Of a stretch of DNA of 58,218 nucleotides, positions 28,212-37,323 are shown piece after piece. The DNA lies in contig CAMWLC010000013.1 of assembly GCA_947174995.1 (NCBI GenBank), forward strand, positions 1 through 58,218, in the 5' to 3' direction. How positions within the stretch are numbered: the stretch's first letter is position 1; the number at the start of each line of letters is the position of its first letter. Position numbers and translations under genes: made by a program. Source of the DNA: an uncultured Porphyromonadaceae bacterium (GTDB taxonomy: Bacteria; Bacteroidota; Bacteroidia; Bacteroidales; Muribaculaceae). Below the pieces are notes generated by a model. The model searched no databases, was not told where the DNA came from, and saw nothing but the letters and a program-made list of their open reading frames with translations.

Positions 28212-29568
28212 AAATGAAAATTTCTCGTCGGGCCTGGCTCCCGATGACTCGGCCTACAACGAGGCTCTCGGATGGCTTTACAGCCAGCTCCCCATGTTCT
28301 CGCGCGTTGGGGCGGCGGCATATAAACCGGGTCTTCAGACCTCCGAGGCGCTTGACAAGGCCTTCGGTCAACCCCACCGCCGTTTCCGCAGCATCCACAT
28401 CGGAGGCACCAACGGCAAAGGAAGCACGTCACATATCCTCGCCGCTATCCTTCAGGCCGCAGGTTATAAGGTGGGACTGTATACCTCTCCCCATCTTGTC
28501 GATTTCAGGGAGAGAATCCGCGTGAACGGCCGGATGATACCGCGCGCCGAAGTCACGGATTTCGTGACCCGATGGAAATCCACACCTTTCGACGGACACC
28601 CCTCCTTCTTTGAGCTGACCATGATGATGGCGTTCGACCACTTCGCGTCGGAGCAGGTGGATTTCGGAGTCATAGAGGTCGGAATGGGGGGACGTCTGGA
28701 TTCCACCAACATCATCTCCCCCATTGCGACGGTGATAACCAATATTTCCAAAGACCACACTCAGTTTCTCGGCTCGACTCTTCCGGAGATAGCCCGGGAG
28801 AAGGCGGGCATCATGAAGGCAGGTGTTCCCGTAGTCATCGGCGAGGCGGAGGGAGATGTCCGCGAAGTGTTCACCGATAAGGGCGCCGAGGTCGGTACGG
28901 CCCCTGTGTTCGCCTCGGAAAATCCCCTCACGTCCGATTTCGAACCCATACCCGAAGGGGGCTGGAAATTCGATACAGAGGATTACGGCCCCCTCACTTC
29001 CCCGCTCGGAGGAGTATATCAGCGGCAAAACATCAACACCGTGCTTCATGCCGTCCGAATGTTACGCCGGGCGGGAGTGAAGATTCCCGATGAAGCCGTG
29101 CGTCAGGGTATGGCAGAAGTGATCAGACTTACCGGTCTGGCAGGGAGATGGATGCATCTCGTAGAGCACCCGCTCGTCATAGCTGACACCGGTCATAACA
29201 TCGACGGTCTTTCCGGAAATATGAGTCAGCTGATGTCGCTGCTCGGTGAACGCCGCAAGGAGACGCCGGGCGCCTCCTTGCGTATGGTGATCGGGTTCGT
29301 GGCCGACAAAGCCATAGATGACATCCTGAGGCTTCTCCCTGAAGATGCGGAATACTACGTGACACAGGCCGCCATTCCCCGTGCGCTCGCGGCTGATGCG
29401 CTTGCAGAGAAATTCGCCGCCCTGGGGCTGCGCCACCACACCGTGACACCCGCTCCCGAAGCCTACCACCTCGCTCTCGAAGCCTCACGTCCGCAGGATA
29501 TCCTCTACGTGGGAGGCTCCACATTCGTCGTGGCAGATGTCCTCGCCTCCCTGCAGCAGTCCCGGTAA
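28201..29568 (+). CDS. folC: Folylpolyglutamate synthase / dihydrofolate synthase
   Basis: Adds glutamate to dihydropteroate or folate. The 455-residue Mur-ligase-like protein has HIGGTNGKGSTSHI (P-loop), GLYTSPHLVDFRERI, VIEVGMGGRLDSTNII, ISKDHTQFLG and the C-terminal LVIADTGHNIDGL. It overlaps the chromate transporter by 11 bases and converges with the decayed barrel gene. Confidence 0.95.
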   Translation: MASENENFSSGLAPDDSAYNEALGWLYSQLPMFSRVGAAAYKPGLQTSEALDKAFGQPHRRFRSIHIGGTNGKGSTSHILAAILQAAGYKVGLYTSPHLVDFRERIRVNGRMIPRAEVTDFVTRWKSTPFDGHPSFFELTMMMAFDHFASEQVDFGVIEVGMGGRLDSTNIISPIATVITNISKDHTQFLGSTLPEIAREKAGIMKAGVPVVIGEAEGDVREVFTDKGAEVGTAPVFASENPLTSDFEPIPEGGWKFDTEDYGPLTSPLGGVYQRQNINTVLHAVRMLRRAGVKIPDEAVRQGMAEVIRLTGLAGRWMHLVEHPLVIADTGHNIDGLSGNMSQLMSLLGERRKETPGASLRMVIGFVADKAIDDILRLLPEDAEYYVTQAAIPRALAADALAEKFAALGLRHHTVTPAPEAYHLALEASRPQDILYVGGSTFVVADVLASLQQSR

Positions 29569-29600
29569 GGAATCGGAATTAACCCGGTTAAGAATCGGGA

Positions 29601-30338
29601 TTAATATGTGCGGCAGGATTCCCGCTCCTTGCTGTCGCGGTAAACATTGTTCACCTTGCTACCTCCGAATGACCATGACACCCTGAATGAGACAGCATGG
29701 GAATGAATGTCGTTTCGCGAGTCCACCACATAATCCTTGTAATACGTCCTGGATTTGGTGATGTTCCAGCCAAAGGGGTCATTGACGGAAAGTGCGAGGT
29801 TAAGTCGGCCGGCGAGCAATGCGTACCGGATGTCACATCCGATCAAGGAAATCGCGGAGTAATGGATCATACGATCCCTCCACGGGAAGTAATGGCTGAA
29901 GCGGAAATTGAGAATCAGTGTCTTACGGCTATTGAGCATCCAGGATGAGTTCAGTTCGAGTTTTCCGCTCCATCCATGGTCATTCGCCTCCTTGAAATCC
30001 TGCACATTAGATTTTGCCGTCGAATAGAACACCTCGCCGCCGACATTCAGATTCCACCAAGAGTTAAGGGAACGGTTATATGTGGCGTAAAGGCCGGTCT
30101 TGTTCGTATTGAGGCAATTTTCAGGAATGGTATACTGGCTCCCGTCCGAATTGAATCTCGTGATGTTTCCTATGGCATCATGGTTGAAAGAGTTATACAG
30201 CACGGCGTATATTCCCTTGAAGCTGTAATTGATCTCCGCATTATGCGATAGGCTCGGGTCAAGATCAGGATTTCCGGAGAAATAGTCACTGACAGTGGTA
30301 TAATACCTGAATGGATTCAAGTCTCCGAAATTAGGACG
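29601..30338 (-). pseudogene. C-terminal remnant of an outer-membrane beta-barrel protein
   Basis: About 245 codons with the amphipathic alternating pattern of TonB-receptor-like barrels. They begin RPNFGDLNPFRYYTTV, which in intact Bacteroidetes outer-membrane barrel family proteins lies two-thirds of the way along, and end in a barrel-closing strand region (FRVSWSFGGSKVNN). The signal peptide, carboxypeptidase-like and plug regions are missing, and there is no good start codon. The frame begins inside the truncated sigma-factor gene on the same strand, so a deletion has fused the two. Confidence 0.85.
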
Positions 30339-30607
30339 GGGGCGACCTCGAAATTGTCCGTGGACACATCATCCATCCCGAGGGTGCGCGGTCTGCGCAG
30401 CCTGTCTATGCAGACATTCTTCAAAACCGCAAACAGCTTGTTGCGGGCCTCCGGCTCCGACTTCACGCTGTCCGCCTTCCATAAATTGAAGAAGGTATCC
30501 TGCAAAGCATCTTCCGCATCCTCATCGTTTTTGAGGAATGTCATCGCACTTCTGTGCAGCTTATCACGAAGTGACAGGAATGAGTATGTGAGATTATCGG
30601 TTTTCAT
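30317..30607 (-). pseudogene. Truncated ECF sigma-70 factor (region 2 only)
   Basis: 96 residues: FLSLRDKLHRSAMTFL, NDEDAEDALQDTFFNLW and LFAVLKNVCIDRLRR are sigma region 2 of an ECF factor. The frame then enters the barrel remnant out of frame and stops at 30317, so region 4 (the -35 binding domain) is gone. It cannot be a working sigma factor in the normal way. Start ATG at 30607. Confidence 0.87.
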
Positions 30608-30643
30608 CGCTTACATAATGGATACGTTTGGGAGGCCATAACG

Positions 30644-31864
30644 TCACCGCTGTAAGGGAAAAAATTGAATTATCTCACTATCCACTCGCCGATGGTGCGG
30701 TGCTCGGAGGAGGCGGATGGTGACGTAATATGGCAACAATATATTGAAGAGTCCCTCCTTAACCTCATTGTTAGGCACCCCCAGACGATATCTGTTGAAT
30801 TTCTGATTATACTCCTTGATGGTGAGATAGCCCGTCTGATACATCAACGCCGTCGGGGAGGGATTCAGCAGGTCAAGCCCCTTCAGGTCATCCTCGCTGC
30901 AATAGGTGTCCAGCAGATTCTCCAGATCCTCGTCCATACGCTTCAGTGACTCCGCTATTATTGTCGGCATACCCGTCTCGTTCCAGAAGTTGGAGATCCT
31001 GCGTTGTTCAAGACAGTTCAATACCGACCACGGGTTATATATATCACTACCCATCGCGGCAAACCGGTACCCGTCGTAATTAGCCTTAAGCGACTTCACA
31101 GTCTCTTCGTACGTCTCCCCAAGCACCTCTCCGAGCTCCCTTATACCTCTGCCGAAATTCGACAGCAGCTCACCTTCCGTTATTCCGCAGATGTCGGCAT
31201 ACTCATCCGAGAAGGTGATGTCATTCAGATTGTTCAGATCCGAAAACACGCTCAGCTTGCTGAACCTGCTCACCCCGGTCAGAAATACCATCTTGATGTG
31301 TTCCGCGGAACTCTTGAAATTCGAGTACAGGGAGGCCAGACGACTGCGGTAATGCTCGAAATTTTCAGGATTGTTCAGGTTCCCTACCAACGGCTTGTCA
31401 TACTCGTCAACCAATATCACCACCGGCAACCCCGTCCTGGAATGGGCCCCCTCTATGATCGCCTTGAACCGCACCCCGGGATCCCCGTTCCTGACCTCAA
31501 GCCCGTACTTCTCCTCCCACTGATGAAAGAGATAGTCCAGAACTCCATCCAGCTTGTCGGGCTCCGCATACCTGTTGGCGTTCAGATCAAGACTAAGCAC
31601 CGGATATTCCTTCCACTCCCGGGGTACCCTGTCTATGTAAAGCCCCTCGAACAGCTCACGTCTCCCCTCGAAGAAATACCGCAGCACGGACAGGAACAGG
31701 CTCTTGCCGAATCGCCGCGGTCGGGCAAGAAAATAATATTTGCTCCCCCCACCCAGAAGGCGCTCGATGTAGGAGGTTTTGTCAACATACACGCATCCGT
31801 CCTCACGCAACACTCTGAAGTCCTGCTGCCCTATGCCGTATTTCTCCTTTCTATACATGGTCAT
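30644..31864 (-). CDS. AAA-ATPase-like protein, C-terminally truncated
   Basis: 406 residues of the AAA-ATPase-like (PF09820-type) family, very numerous in gut Bacteroidales: YGIGQQDFRVLREDGCVYVDKT, FLARPRRFGKSLFLSVLRYF (P-loop), VVILVDEYDKPL (Walker B). Full members have about 520 residues and end in a PD-(D/E)XK nuclease-like domain. Here the conserved frame reaches FNILLPYYV and then ends in an unrelated basic tail, so the nuclease domain is absent. It stands 37 bases upstream of the decayed sigma factor and may belong to the same decaying patch. Start may be 31864 or 31858. Confidence 0.8.
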   Translation of the reverse strand: MTMYRKEKYGIGQQDFRVLREDGCVYVDKTSYIERLLGGGSKYYFLARPRRFGKSLFLSVLRYFFEGRRELFEGLYIDRVPREWKEYPVLSLDLNANRYAEPDKLDGVLDYLFHQWEEKYGLEVRNGDPGVRFKAIIEGAHSRTGLPVVILVDEYDKPLVGNLNNPENFEHYRSRLASLYSNFKSSAEHIKMVFLTGVSRFSKLSVFSDLNNLNDITFSDEYADICGITEGELLSNFGRGIRELGEVLGETYEETVKSLKANYDGYRFAAMGSDIYNPWSVLNCLEQRRISNFWNETGMPTIIAESLKRMDEDLENLLDTYCSEDDLKGLDLLNPSPTALMYQTGYLTIKEYNQKFNRYRLGVPNNEVKEGLFNILLPYYVTIRLLRAPHHRRVDSEIIQFFPLQR

Positions 31865-31952
31865 ACCTGATTGTGAGAGTTAACTGCACAAAGATAAGAA
31901 TATTTTAGCATTATAACAAGTCGTCGCAGACATCAGGTGCGGAATATGACGT

Positions 31953-31988
31953 GTGCCGCCGGAATCCGATTTTGGATTCCGGCGGCAC
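31953..31988 (-). terminator. Strong hairpin downstream of gdhA
   Basis: A perfect 15-bp stem, GTGCCGCCGGAATCC with GGATTCCGGCGGCAC, around a GATTTT loop, 25 bases after the gdhA stop. There is no clear T-tract on either strand, so it may work as a 3'-stabilising hairpin or a weak terminator. Confidence 0.65.
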
Positions 31989-32013
31989 GGTTTGTCTGTA
32001 TTCAGGGGAGCGA

Positions 32014-33354
32014 TCAGATGATGCCCTGGCCCATCATGGCGTCAGCCACCTTCATGAAGCCGGCGATGTTGGCGCCCTTCATGTAGTTGATGTAGCCGTC
32101 AGCCTGCTTGCCATACTTCACGCACTCGCTGTGGATGGACTCCATGATCTGGTGCAGCTTGGCGTCAACTTCCTCGGCGCTCCACTGGAGGTGCTCGGCG
32201 TCCTGGGTCATTTCGAGACCGGAAACAGCCACACCGCCTGCGTTCACGGCCTTACCGGGTGCGTAGGGCACCTTGGCGGCGATGAAGGCGTCGATAGCCT
32301 CGGGCGTGCAGCCCATGTTGGACACCTCTGCGCAGAGCATCACGCCGTTGGCGATGAGGGCCTTTGCGTCAGCCTCGCCGAGCTCGTTCTGAGTGGCGCA
32401 GGGAAGTGCGATGTCTACCTTCTGCTCCCAGGGCTTGCGACCGGGGAAGAAAGTGGAACCGGCGAACTTCTCGGCGTAGGGAGCTACGATGTCGTTGCCG
32501 CTTGCGCGGAGCTCGAGCATATAGTCGATCTTCTCGGCGTCAAGACCTGCGGGATCGTAGATGTAGCCGTCGGGGCCGGAGATGGTCACCACCTTACCGC
32601 CGAGCTCGGTAGCCTTCTGGGCTGCGCCCCAAGCCACGTTGCCGAAACCGGAGATTGCGATGGTCTTGCCCTTGATGTCGGTGTGGAGGTCCTTGGTCAG
32701 GAGGTTCTGCACATAGTAGAGTGCACCGTAGCCGGTAGCTTCGGGACGGATGCGGCTGCCACCGAAGGAGAGACCTTTGCCGGTGAATGTGCCAGTGTTC
32801 TCACGGGCGAGCTTCTTGTACATGCCGTACATGTAGCCTACCTCGCGGCCGCCTACACCTATATCGCCTGCGGGCACGTCACGGTCGGGACCGAGGTTGC
32901 GCCAGAGCTCAAGGATGAAGGCCTGGCAGAAACGCATGATCTCTGCGTCGCTCTTGCCGCGGGGGCTGAAGTCGGAGCCACCCTTGCCGCCACCCATGGG
33001 GAGAGTGGTGAGTGCGTTTTTGAAAGTCTGCTCGAAGCCGAGGAACTTCAGGATGGAGAGATTGACCGATGCGTGGAAACGGATACCTCCCTTGTAGGGG
33101 CCGATGGCGTTGTTGAACTGTACGCGGTAGCCGATGTTGTTCTGGACTTCGCCCTTATCGTCAACCCAGGTCACGCGGAAAGTGAAGATACGGTCGGGCT
33201 CCACCATACGCTCGATGATGCGTGCCTTCTCGAACTCGGGGTGCTGGTTGTAGACTTCCTCTACAGACAGGAGCACCTCTTTCACGGCCTGGAGATATTC
33301 CTTTTCGCCGGGATGCTTGGCCTCAAGATTGGCCATGATCTCATTAATGTTCAT
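32014..33354 (-). CDS. gdhA: NADP-specific glutamate dehydrogenase
   Basis: Assimilates ammonium into 2-oxoglutarate to make glutamate. The 446-residue hexameric-type enzyme shows TFRVTWVDDKGEVQNNIGYRVQ, PYKGGIRFH, the catalytic-Lys segment LPMGGGKGGSDFSPRGKS, DVPAGDIGVGGREVGY and the NADP-binding ISGFGNVAWGAA. Monocistronic with a perfect promoter upstream and a strong hairpin downstream. Confidence 0.97.
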   Translation of the reverse strand: MNINEIMANLEAKHPGEKEYLQAVKEVLLSVEEVYNQHPEFEKARIIERMVEPDRIFTFRVTWVDDKGEVQNNIGYRVQFNNAIGPYKGGIRFHASVNLSILKFLGFEQTFKNALTTLPMGGGKGGSDFSPRGKSDAEIMRFCQAFILELWRNLGPDRDVPAGDIGVGGREVGYMYGMYKKLARENTGTFTGKGLSFGGSRIRPEATGYGALYYVQNLLTKDLHTDIKGKTIAISGFGNVAWGAAQKATELGGKVVTISGPDGYIYDPAGLDAEKIDYMLELRASGNDIVAPYAEKFAGSTFFPGRKPWEQKVDIALPCATQNELGEADAKALIANGVMLCAEVSNMGCTPEAIDAFIAAKVPYAPGKAVNAGGVAVSGLEMTQDAEHLQWSAEEVDAKLHQIMESIHSECVKYGKQADGYINYMKGANIAGFMKVADAMMGQGII

Positions 33355-33449
33355 TGGTCAGTTTAGATTTATGGTTAAACGTTTCTGTATATGCTCATTG
33401 CAGAGCCGTCCGACCGCTGTCGGAACAGGCGGGGTGAGTTTTTACGCCG

Positions 33450-33481
33450 CAAAAATACAACAACATTTTGGGTTGACCAAA
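33450..33481 (-). promoter_or_regulatory. Promoter of gdhA
   Basis: On the minus strand TTTG (33478-33481), 20 bases, TATTTTTG (33450-33457): a perfect consensus match about 95 bases before the gdhA ATG. Confidence 0.87.
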
Positions 33482-33505
33482 GATTTTTTGATATTTTTCA
33501 ACATC

Positions 33506-33553
33506 TTTTTAAAAATTCGGCGGGAGGAGGCCTTTCATCGCCTCCTCCCGCCG
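33506..33553 (-). terminator. Intrinsic terminator of the OmpA gene
   Basis: CGGCGGGAGGAGGC (33518-33531) pairs with its 14-base complement at 33540-33553. On the minus strand the stem is followed by AATTTTTAAAAAG. Confidence 0.87.
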
Positions 33554-33607
33554 TCCGGATGGGTTATTCTGTCTGTCCCGGCGCCGCGGGCGCCGGAGTC
33601 GTTGTTT

Positions 33608-34879
33608 TTACTTCTGGGTGAAGATCACGATACGGTTCCAGTTGTTGGTGCCGTAGGGCTGCACGTTGGAGCCGTCATACTTCACGTTCAGGCGGTTGCG
33701 GCTGATGCCATACTTGTTGACCAGAAGGTCGGCCACCGCGTTGGCACGCTTCTCGGAGAGGGCCATGTTGTAGTCGGCCGTGCCGGTATCCTTATCGGCG
33801 TAACCCACGATGCTGATCTTCTCGCTCGGGTTGGCCTTGAGCCACTCTGCCATGTTGTAGACGTTCACCTCCTCCTCGGAAGTCACCACGGCGGAGTTGA
33901 TCTTGAAGCGTACGGTGGAGAGCAGGGGTATGTCGGGGCAGTTGGTGCCGTTGGAGTTGGTGACTTTCTGCTCTACCTTAGGAGCGGACTGGAGAGCCGC
34001 GATGGTCTGGGCCGCGTCAAGGAGCTCGCCACGCAGGGTATTGACCTGATTGTTGAGGGCTGCAATCTCGGACGCGGAGGCGCACTCGTTGTATTCGTTC
34101 CACTTTCGGCCGCCGAAGTTGATGTTGAATCCACCCACGGCAGCGAGATTGATGTCGACGGGATCACCGTATGCGGTGTTGTTCCAGTTGTCGCCATAGA
34201 ATCCGGCGCGTGCCTCCGCGAAGAAGTCCACATACTTGCACAGACGGAAGCGGAACTGTATGCCGGCGCTCACGGGCAGGGTCCAGGTGCTGGTCTTGGG
34301 CTCGTGGGTGTCCTTGTGCATGGCATTGATTGCCACGGGAGCCTCTCCGGCAGCATTATGCATATCCCAGTTGTAGTCGCCGCCGAGACCCACGAAGGGA
34401 ATCACGCTCACGGGACGCTTGGGGTTCACTCCGCCCAGGGAGTTGCACATATCCCACATCAACTCGAAGTTGAGGTTGACATGCTTGGAGCTGGTCCATC
34501 CCATATTGGGGTTTGCCAACGTGGGAACGTCGGTGTGGAGCACACCTCCGAGGGCATTGAGGCGGAAGCCAAGGTAGGGGGTCATCCAGCGGCCTACGCC
34601 GAAGTTGTAGGTGACGGTCATGCGGTCACGCTCTATGGCGTGGCCCGGGGCATTGATGCCGATTCCGCGCTCCACGATGGGCGTGTTGACACCTGCTCCG
34701 AGCTGGATAAACCAGTTGTCACGCCAGCTGGAGGAGTAGCGGGTGTGGTTGTCGCAGGTAAATTCCGTAACGCTTACCGTTTCTTCGGTAACTACTGTCT
34801 GCTGCGCACCTGCCGAGGGAGCGAGGGCCGTTGCGCCTGCCGCGATGGCGGCCAGTGTGAGAAATCCACGTGTAATCAT
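33608..34879 (-). CDS. OmpA-family outer-membrane protein
   Basis: A 423-residue exported protein with a signal peptide (ITRGFLTLAAIAAGATALA, cleavage near SAGAQ). Residues about 45-250 form a predicted eight-strand barrel, followed by a short coiled-coil-like linker (ASEIAALNNQVNTLRGELLDA as split pieces near 265-285) and a C-terminal OmpA peptidoglycan-binding domain (ISIVGYADKDTGTADYNMAL, LSEKRANAVADLL). It links the outer membrane to the cell wall. Ends in a strong terminator. Confidence 0.93.
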   Translation of the reverse strand: MITRGFLTLAAIAAGATALAPSAGAQQTVVTEETVSVTEFTCDNHTRYSSSWRDNWFIQLGAGVNTPIVERGIGINAPGHAIERDRMTVTYNFGVGRWMTPYLGFRLNALGGVLHTDVPTLANPNMGWTSSKHVNLNFELMWDMCNSLGGVNPKRPVSVIPFVGLGGDYNWDMHNAAGEAPVAINAMHKDTHEPKTSTWTLPVSAGIQFRFRLCKYVDFFAEARAGFYGDNWNNTAYGDPVDINLAAVGGFNINFGGRKWNEYNECASASEIAALNNQVNTLRGELLDAAQTIAALQSAPKVEQKVTNSNGTNCPDIPLLSTVRFKINSAVVTSEEEVNVYNMAEWLKANPSEKISIVGYADKDTGTADYNMALSEKRANAVADLLVNKYGISRNRLNVKYDGSNVQPYGTNNWNRIVIFTQK

Positions 34880-34963
34880 AGCCTAAGTCTTTATATAGTT
34901 TATAGTGGTTTTGCAATTTTTATGCTATATTAACACGAATCATCCGATTTTGGTTTAACACTT

Positions 34964-34995
34964 TTTGACGGTTTGACGGTTTTTTAGTAATTTCG
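34964..34995 (+). promoter_or_regulatory. Putative promoter of the M23-fold gene
   Basis: TTTG (34964-34967), 20 bases, TAATTTCG (34988-34995), one mismatch in the -7 box, about 50 bases before the ATG at 35046. It sits in the divergent gap with the OmpA gene. Confidence 0.72.
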
Positions 34996-35045
34996 CACTT
35001 GATTTATACATCTCCGCGCCCCATCTCCGGGCCGGCAACGCAGGC

Positions 35046-35912
35046 ATGAAGAAGACACTTAAACGCCACAGCAAATATCTCATTTCCGTCGAGAACGTCT
35101 CACGTCTGGAGCGTGTGGCCTCCGTGCGCGTGTCGCCCCTTGCTATGGCGGCCGCCGCTGTGGTGGGGGTGCTTCTGGCCATCGCAGCCGGGGGTGCGCT
35201 CGTGATGGTGTCGCCTCTGAAAAGGGTGCTTCCCGGATACATGAAGGCCGACGAGCGCACTGCCACACAGGAGGGTCTGCTCCGTCTCGACTCCCTGCGG
35301 CAGGTGTCGATGCGCCGGGATGCGTGGCTTGCGGGCGTGATGCGCGCGCTTGACACCTCGCGCCCCGTCCCGGAGCTTCCTGCTCCCGACTCCCTGGCCA
35401 CGGCCACACCCTTCTCTCCGGACTCCCTCATGCCCGGGTCCGAAAGGGAGCGTCGCTTCGTCTCCGCGATGCACGAGAGGGAAAAATACAATCTGTCCGT
35501 ACTCGCCCCTCTGGCGGCGGAAAGGATGGAGTTCATGGCTCCGGTGCCCGGGGGAGTGTTCGTGTCGGGCTCCGAAGAGGCCCTGCGGGCCGAGATCGCG
35601 GCTCCTTCGGGATCTCCGGCAGTGGCGGTGGCCGACGGCACGGTGATAACGGCATACATCAGTTCCGGACCGGAAGGGGGCGTCACGGTCATTCAGCACG
35701 ACAACGGCTTCGTGACGCGCTATTCCGGCCTCGAACTGCCCGCGGTTTCGGCGGGCGACAGGATAGAGGCCGGACGCGCGATAGCTTATCGCGCCGCACG
35801 CCGCAAGGATGGCACGCGCATGGTGTTCCTTGAAATGTGGCACGATTCCGACCCCGTGGTGCCATACCGGTATGTGGCGGGCGACGACACTCCGGACGGA
35901 TTGCCGGGATGA
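35046..35912 (+). CDS. M23-fold (LytM-like) membrane protein, probably catalytically dead
   Basis: A 288-residue protein with one N-terminal membrane anchor (MAAAAVVGVLLAIAAGGALV, about residues 33-52) and a periplasmic C-terminal LytM/M23 fold (IAAPSGSPAVAVADGTVI, VTVIQHDNGFVTRYSGLE, SAGDRIEAGRAIA, EMWHDSDPVVPYRYV). The zinc ligands are missing: the first HxxxD stretch reads EEALRAEI, and the second HxH is replaced by MVFLEM. Such degenerate LytM proteins act as activators of amidases (EnvC/NlpD model) or as scaffolds; that role is inference. Confidence 0.82.
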   Translation: MKKTLKRHSKYLISVENVSRLERVASVRVSPLAMAAAAVVGVLLAIAAGGALVMVSPLKRVLPGYMKADERTATQEGLLRLDSLRQVSMRRDAWLAGVMRALDTSRPVPELPAPDSLATATPFSPDSLMPGSERERRFVSAMHEREKYNLSVLAPLAAERMEFMAPVPGGVFVSGSEEALRAEIAAPSGSPAVAVADGTVITAYISSGPEGGVTVIQHDNGFVTRYSGLELPAVSAGDRIEAGRAIAYRAARRKDGTRMVFLEMWHDSDPVVPYRYVAGDDTPDGLPG

Positions 35913-35940
35913 CAGACACCGGGGGAAAAGGGAAAAATAT

Positions 35941-36134
35941 AAGTAGTTCTCAAAAATTAATGAATACATAAAACTTGGATGTTTTTGAGGCGATTCGGGT
36001 GCGGAATGAGGGAGAATACGTATGTATTCGACTGAATGACAAATCCGAAGCGGCCAAAAACAGCAAGTTTTATGATTCAAGATTTTTCTTGAAATACTTT
36101 GAAATATATATCGTTTAATTTTTGAGAACTACTT
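35941..36134 (+). repeat. Type B dispersed repeat with terminal inverted repeats, copy 2
   Basis: 194 bases with perfect 20-base terminal inverted repeats (AAGTAGTTCTCAAAAATTAA at 35941-35960, complement at 36115-36134). Internal hairpins are GAATAC/GTATTC (36014-36029) and TTCAAGA/TCTTGAA (36076-36093). Same orientation as copy 1. It fills most of the gap between the M23-fold gene and dxr, ending 22 bases before the dxr ATG, so dxr expression must come from or through it. Confidence 0.92.
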
Positions 36135-36156
36135 AATACCAAAATTGACAGCAAAA

Positions 36157-37323
36157 ATGGACGTCAAGAACATAGCCATTCTCGGGTCTACCGGTAGCAT
36201 CGGCACGCAGACCCTCGACATAGTGGAGGAGTATCCACACCGCTTCAAGGTGGTCGCCCTGACCGCCGGCCACAGATGGCAGCTTCTCGCCGAGCAGGCG
36301 AGGAAGTTCCTCCCCGAAGTGGTCGTCACCGGATATGAGGAGCATCTCCCCATGCTGCGCGAAGCCCTCAAGGATCTACCCATTCGCGTCGAGGCCGGAG
36401 CGCAGGCCATAGCCGTGGCGGCAGCACTGCCGAATGTCGACATGGTGGTCACCGCCATGGTGGGTTATTCGGGACTGCTCCCCACCATAAGTGCCATCGA
36501 GGCCGGAAAAACGATAGCCCTGGCCAACAAGGAGACTCTCGTCGTGGCCGGGGAGCTGATCACGCGTATGCTCGCCAACTCAAAGAGCACCATCGTGCCC
36601 GTGGATTCGGAACACTCGGCAATATTCCAGTGCCTTGAGGGCGAGGACACGCGCGAGGCCCGCAAGATACTCCTCACAGCCAGCGGAGGCCCCTTCCGCA
36701 CCCTTTCGCGCAGCCAGCTCGAAAACGTGACGCCCGCCGACGCCCTGCGCCATCCCAACTGGGACATGGGCGCCAAAGTCACCATCGATTCCGCCTCCAT
36801 GATGAACAAGGGATTCGAGATGATCGAAGCTCATTGGCTGTTCGGTTGTCCCCCGGACAAAATCGAGGTGGTGGTGCATCCGCAGTCAATAGTACACTCC
36901 ATGGTGGAGTTTAACGACGGCTCCATCAAGGCGCAGCTCGGCGTGCCCGACATGCACCTCCCCATCCGGTATGCCTTAGGGTATCCCGAACGTCTTGAGA
37001 CCATGACCCCTCCCCTCTCACTGGCTCAATACCACACCCTCACTTTCGAGGCTCCCGATATGGAGAAATTTCCGCTGCTCGAATATGCTTTCGATGCCAT
37101 TCACATCGGCGGCAATATGCCCTGCGTGCTCAACGCCGCCAACGAGAGAGCAGTGGAGAATTTCCTGAAAGGGAGACTTCGCTTCGTGGATATGCCCGTG
37201 GCCGTGCGTCGCACCATGGAGCGGGTGCCCTTCTCCACAGTACACGATCTTCAGACCCTCATCGACACCAATGCCGAAGCCTCTGCCATAGCCTGCGAGG
37301 AAATCGACAGACTCGCTATCTAA
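36157..37323 (+). CDS. dxr: 1-deoxy-D-xylulose 5-phosphate reductoisomerase
   Basis: Second step of the MEP isoprenoid pathway. From ATG 36157 (MDVKNIAILGSTGSIGTQTL) it is 388 residues. Signatures: GSTGSIGTQ (NADPH), ALANKETLVVAGE, VPVDSEHSAIFQ, LTASGGPFR, DSASMMNKGFEMIEAHWLF and the C-terminal NAANERAVENFL. A TTG at 36145 could add four residues. The stop lies inside a 20-base tandem duplication. It is followed by rseP, a common pairing. Confidence 0.96.
   Translation: MDVKNIAILGSTGSIGTQTLDIVEEYPHRFKVVALTAGHRWQLLAEQARKFLPEVVVTGYEEHLPMLREALKDLPIRVEAGAQAIAVAAALPNVDMVVTAMVGYSGLLPTISAIEAGKTIALANKETLVVAGELITRMLANSKSTIVPVDSEHSAIFQCLEGEDTREARKILLTASGGPFRTLSRSQLENVTPADALRHPNWDMGAKVTIDSASMMNKGFEMIEAHWLFGCPPDKIEVVVHPQSIVHSMVEFNDGSIKAQLGVPDMHLPIRYALGYPERLETMTPPLSLAQYHTLTFEAPDMEKFPLLEYAFDAIHIGGNMPCVLNAANERAVENFLKGRLRFVDMPVAVRRTMERVPFSTVHDLQTLIDTNAEASAIACEEIDRLAI

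Noticed and set aside
31951..33366. A 471-codon plus-strand frame opposite gdhA
   Set aside because: Antisense shadow of a highly conserved, high-GC gene; low-complexity His/Gly/Val-rich product.
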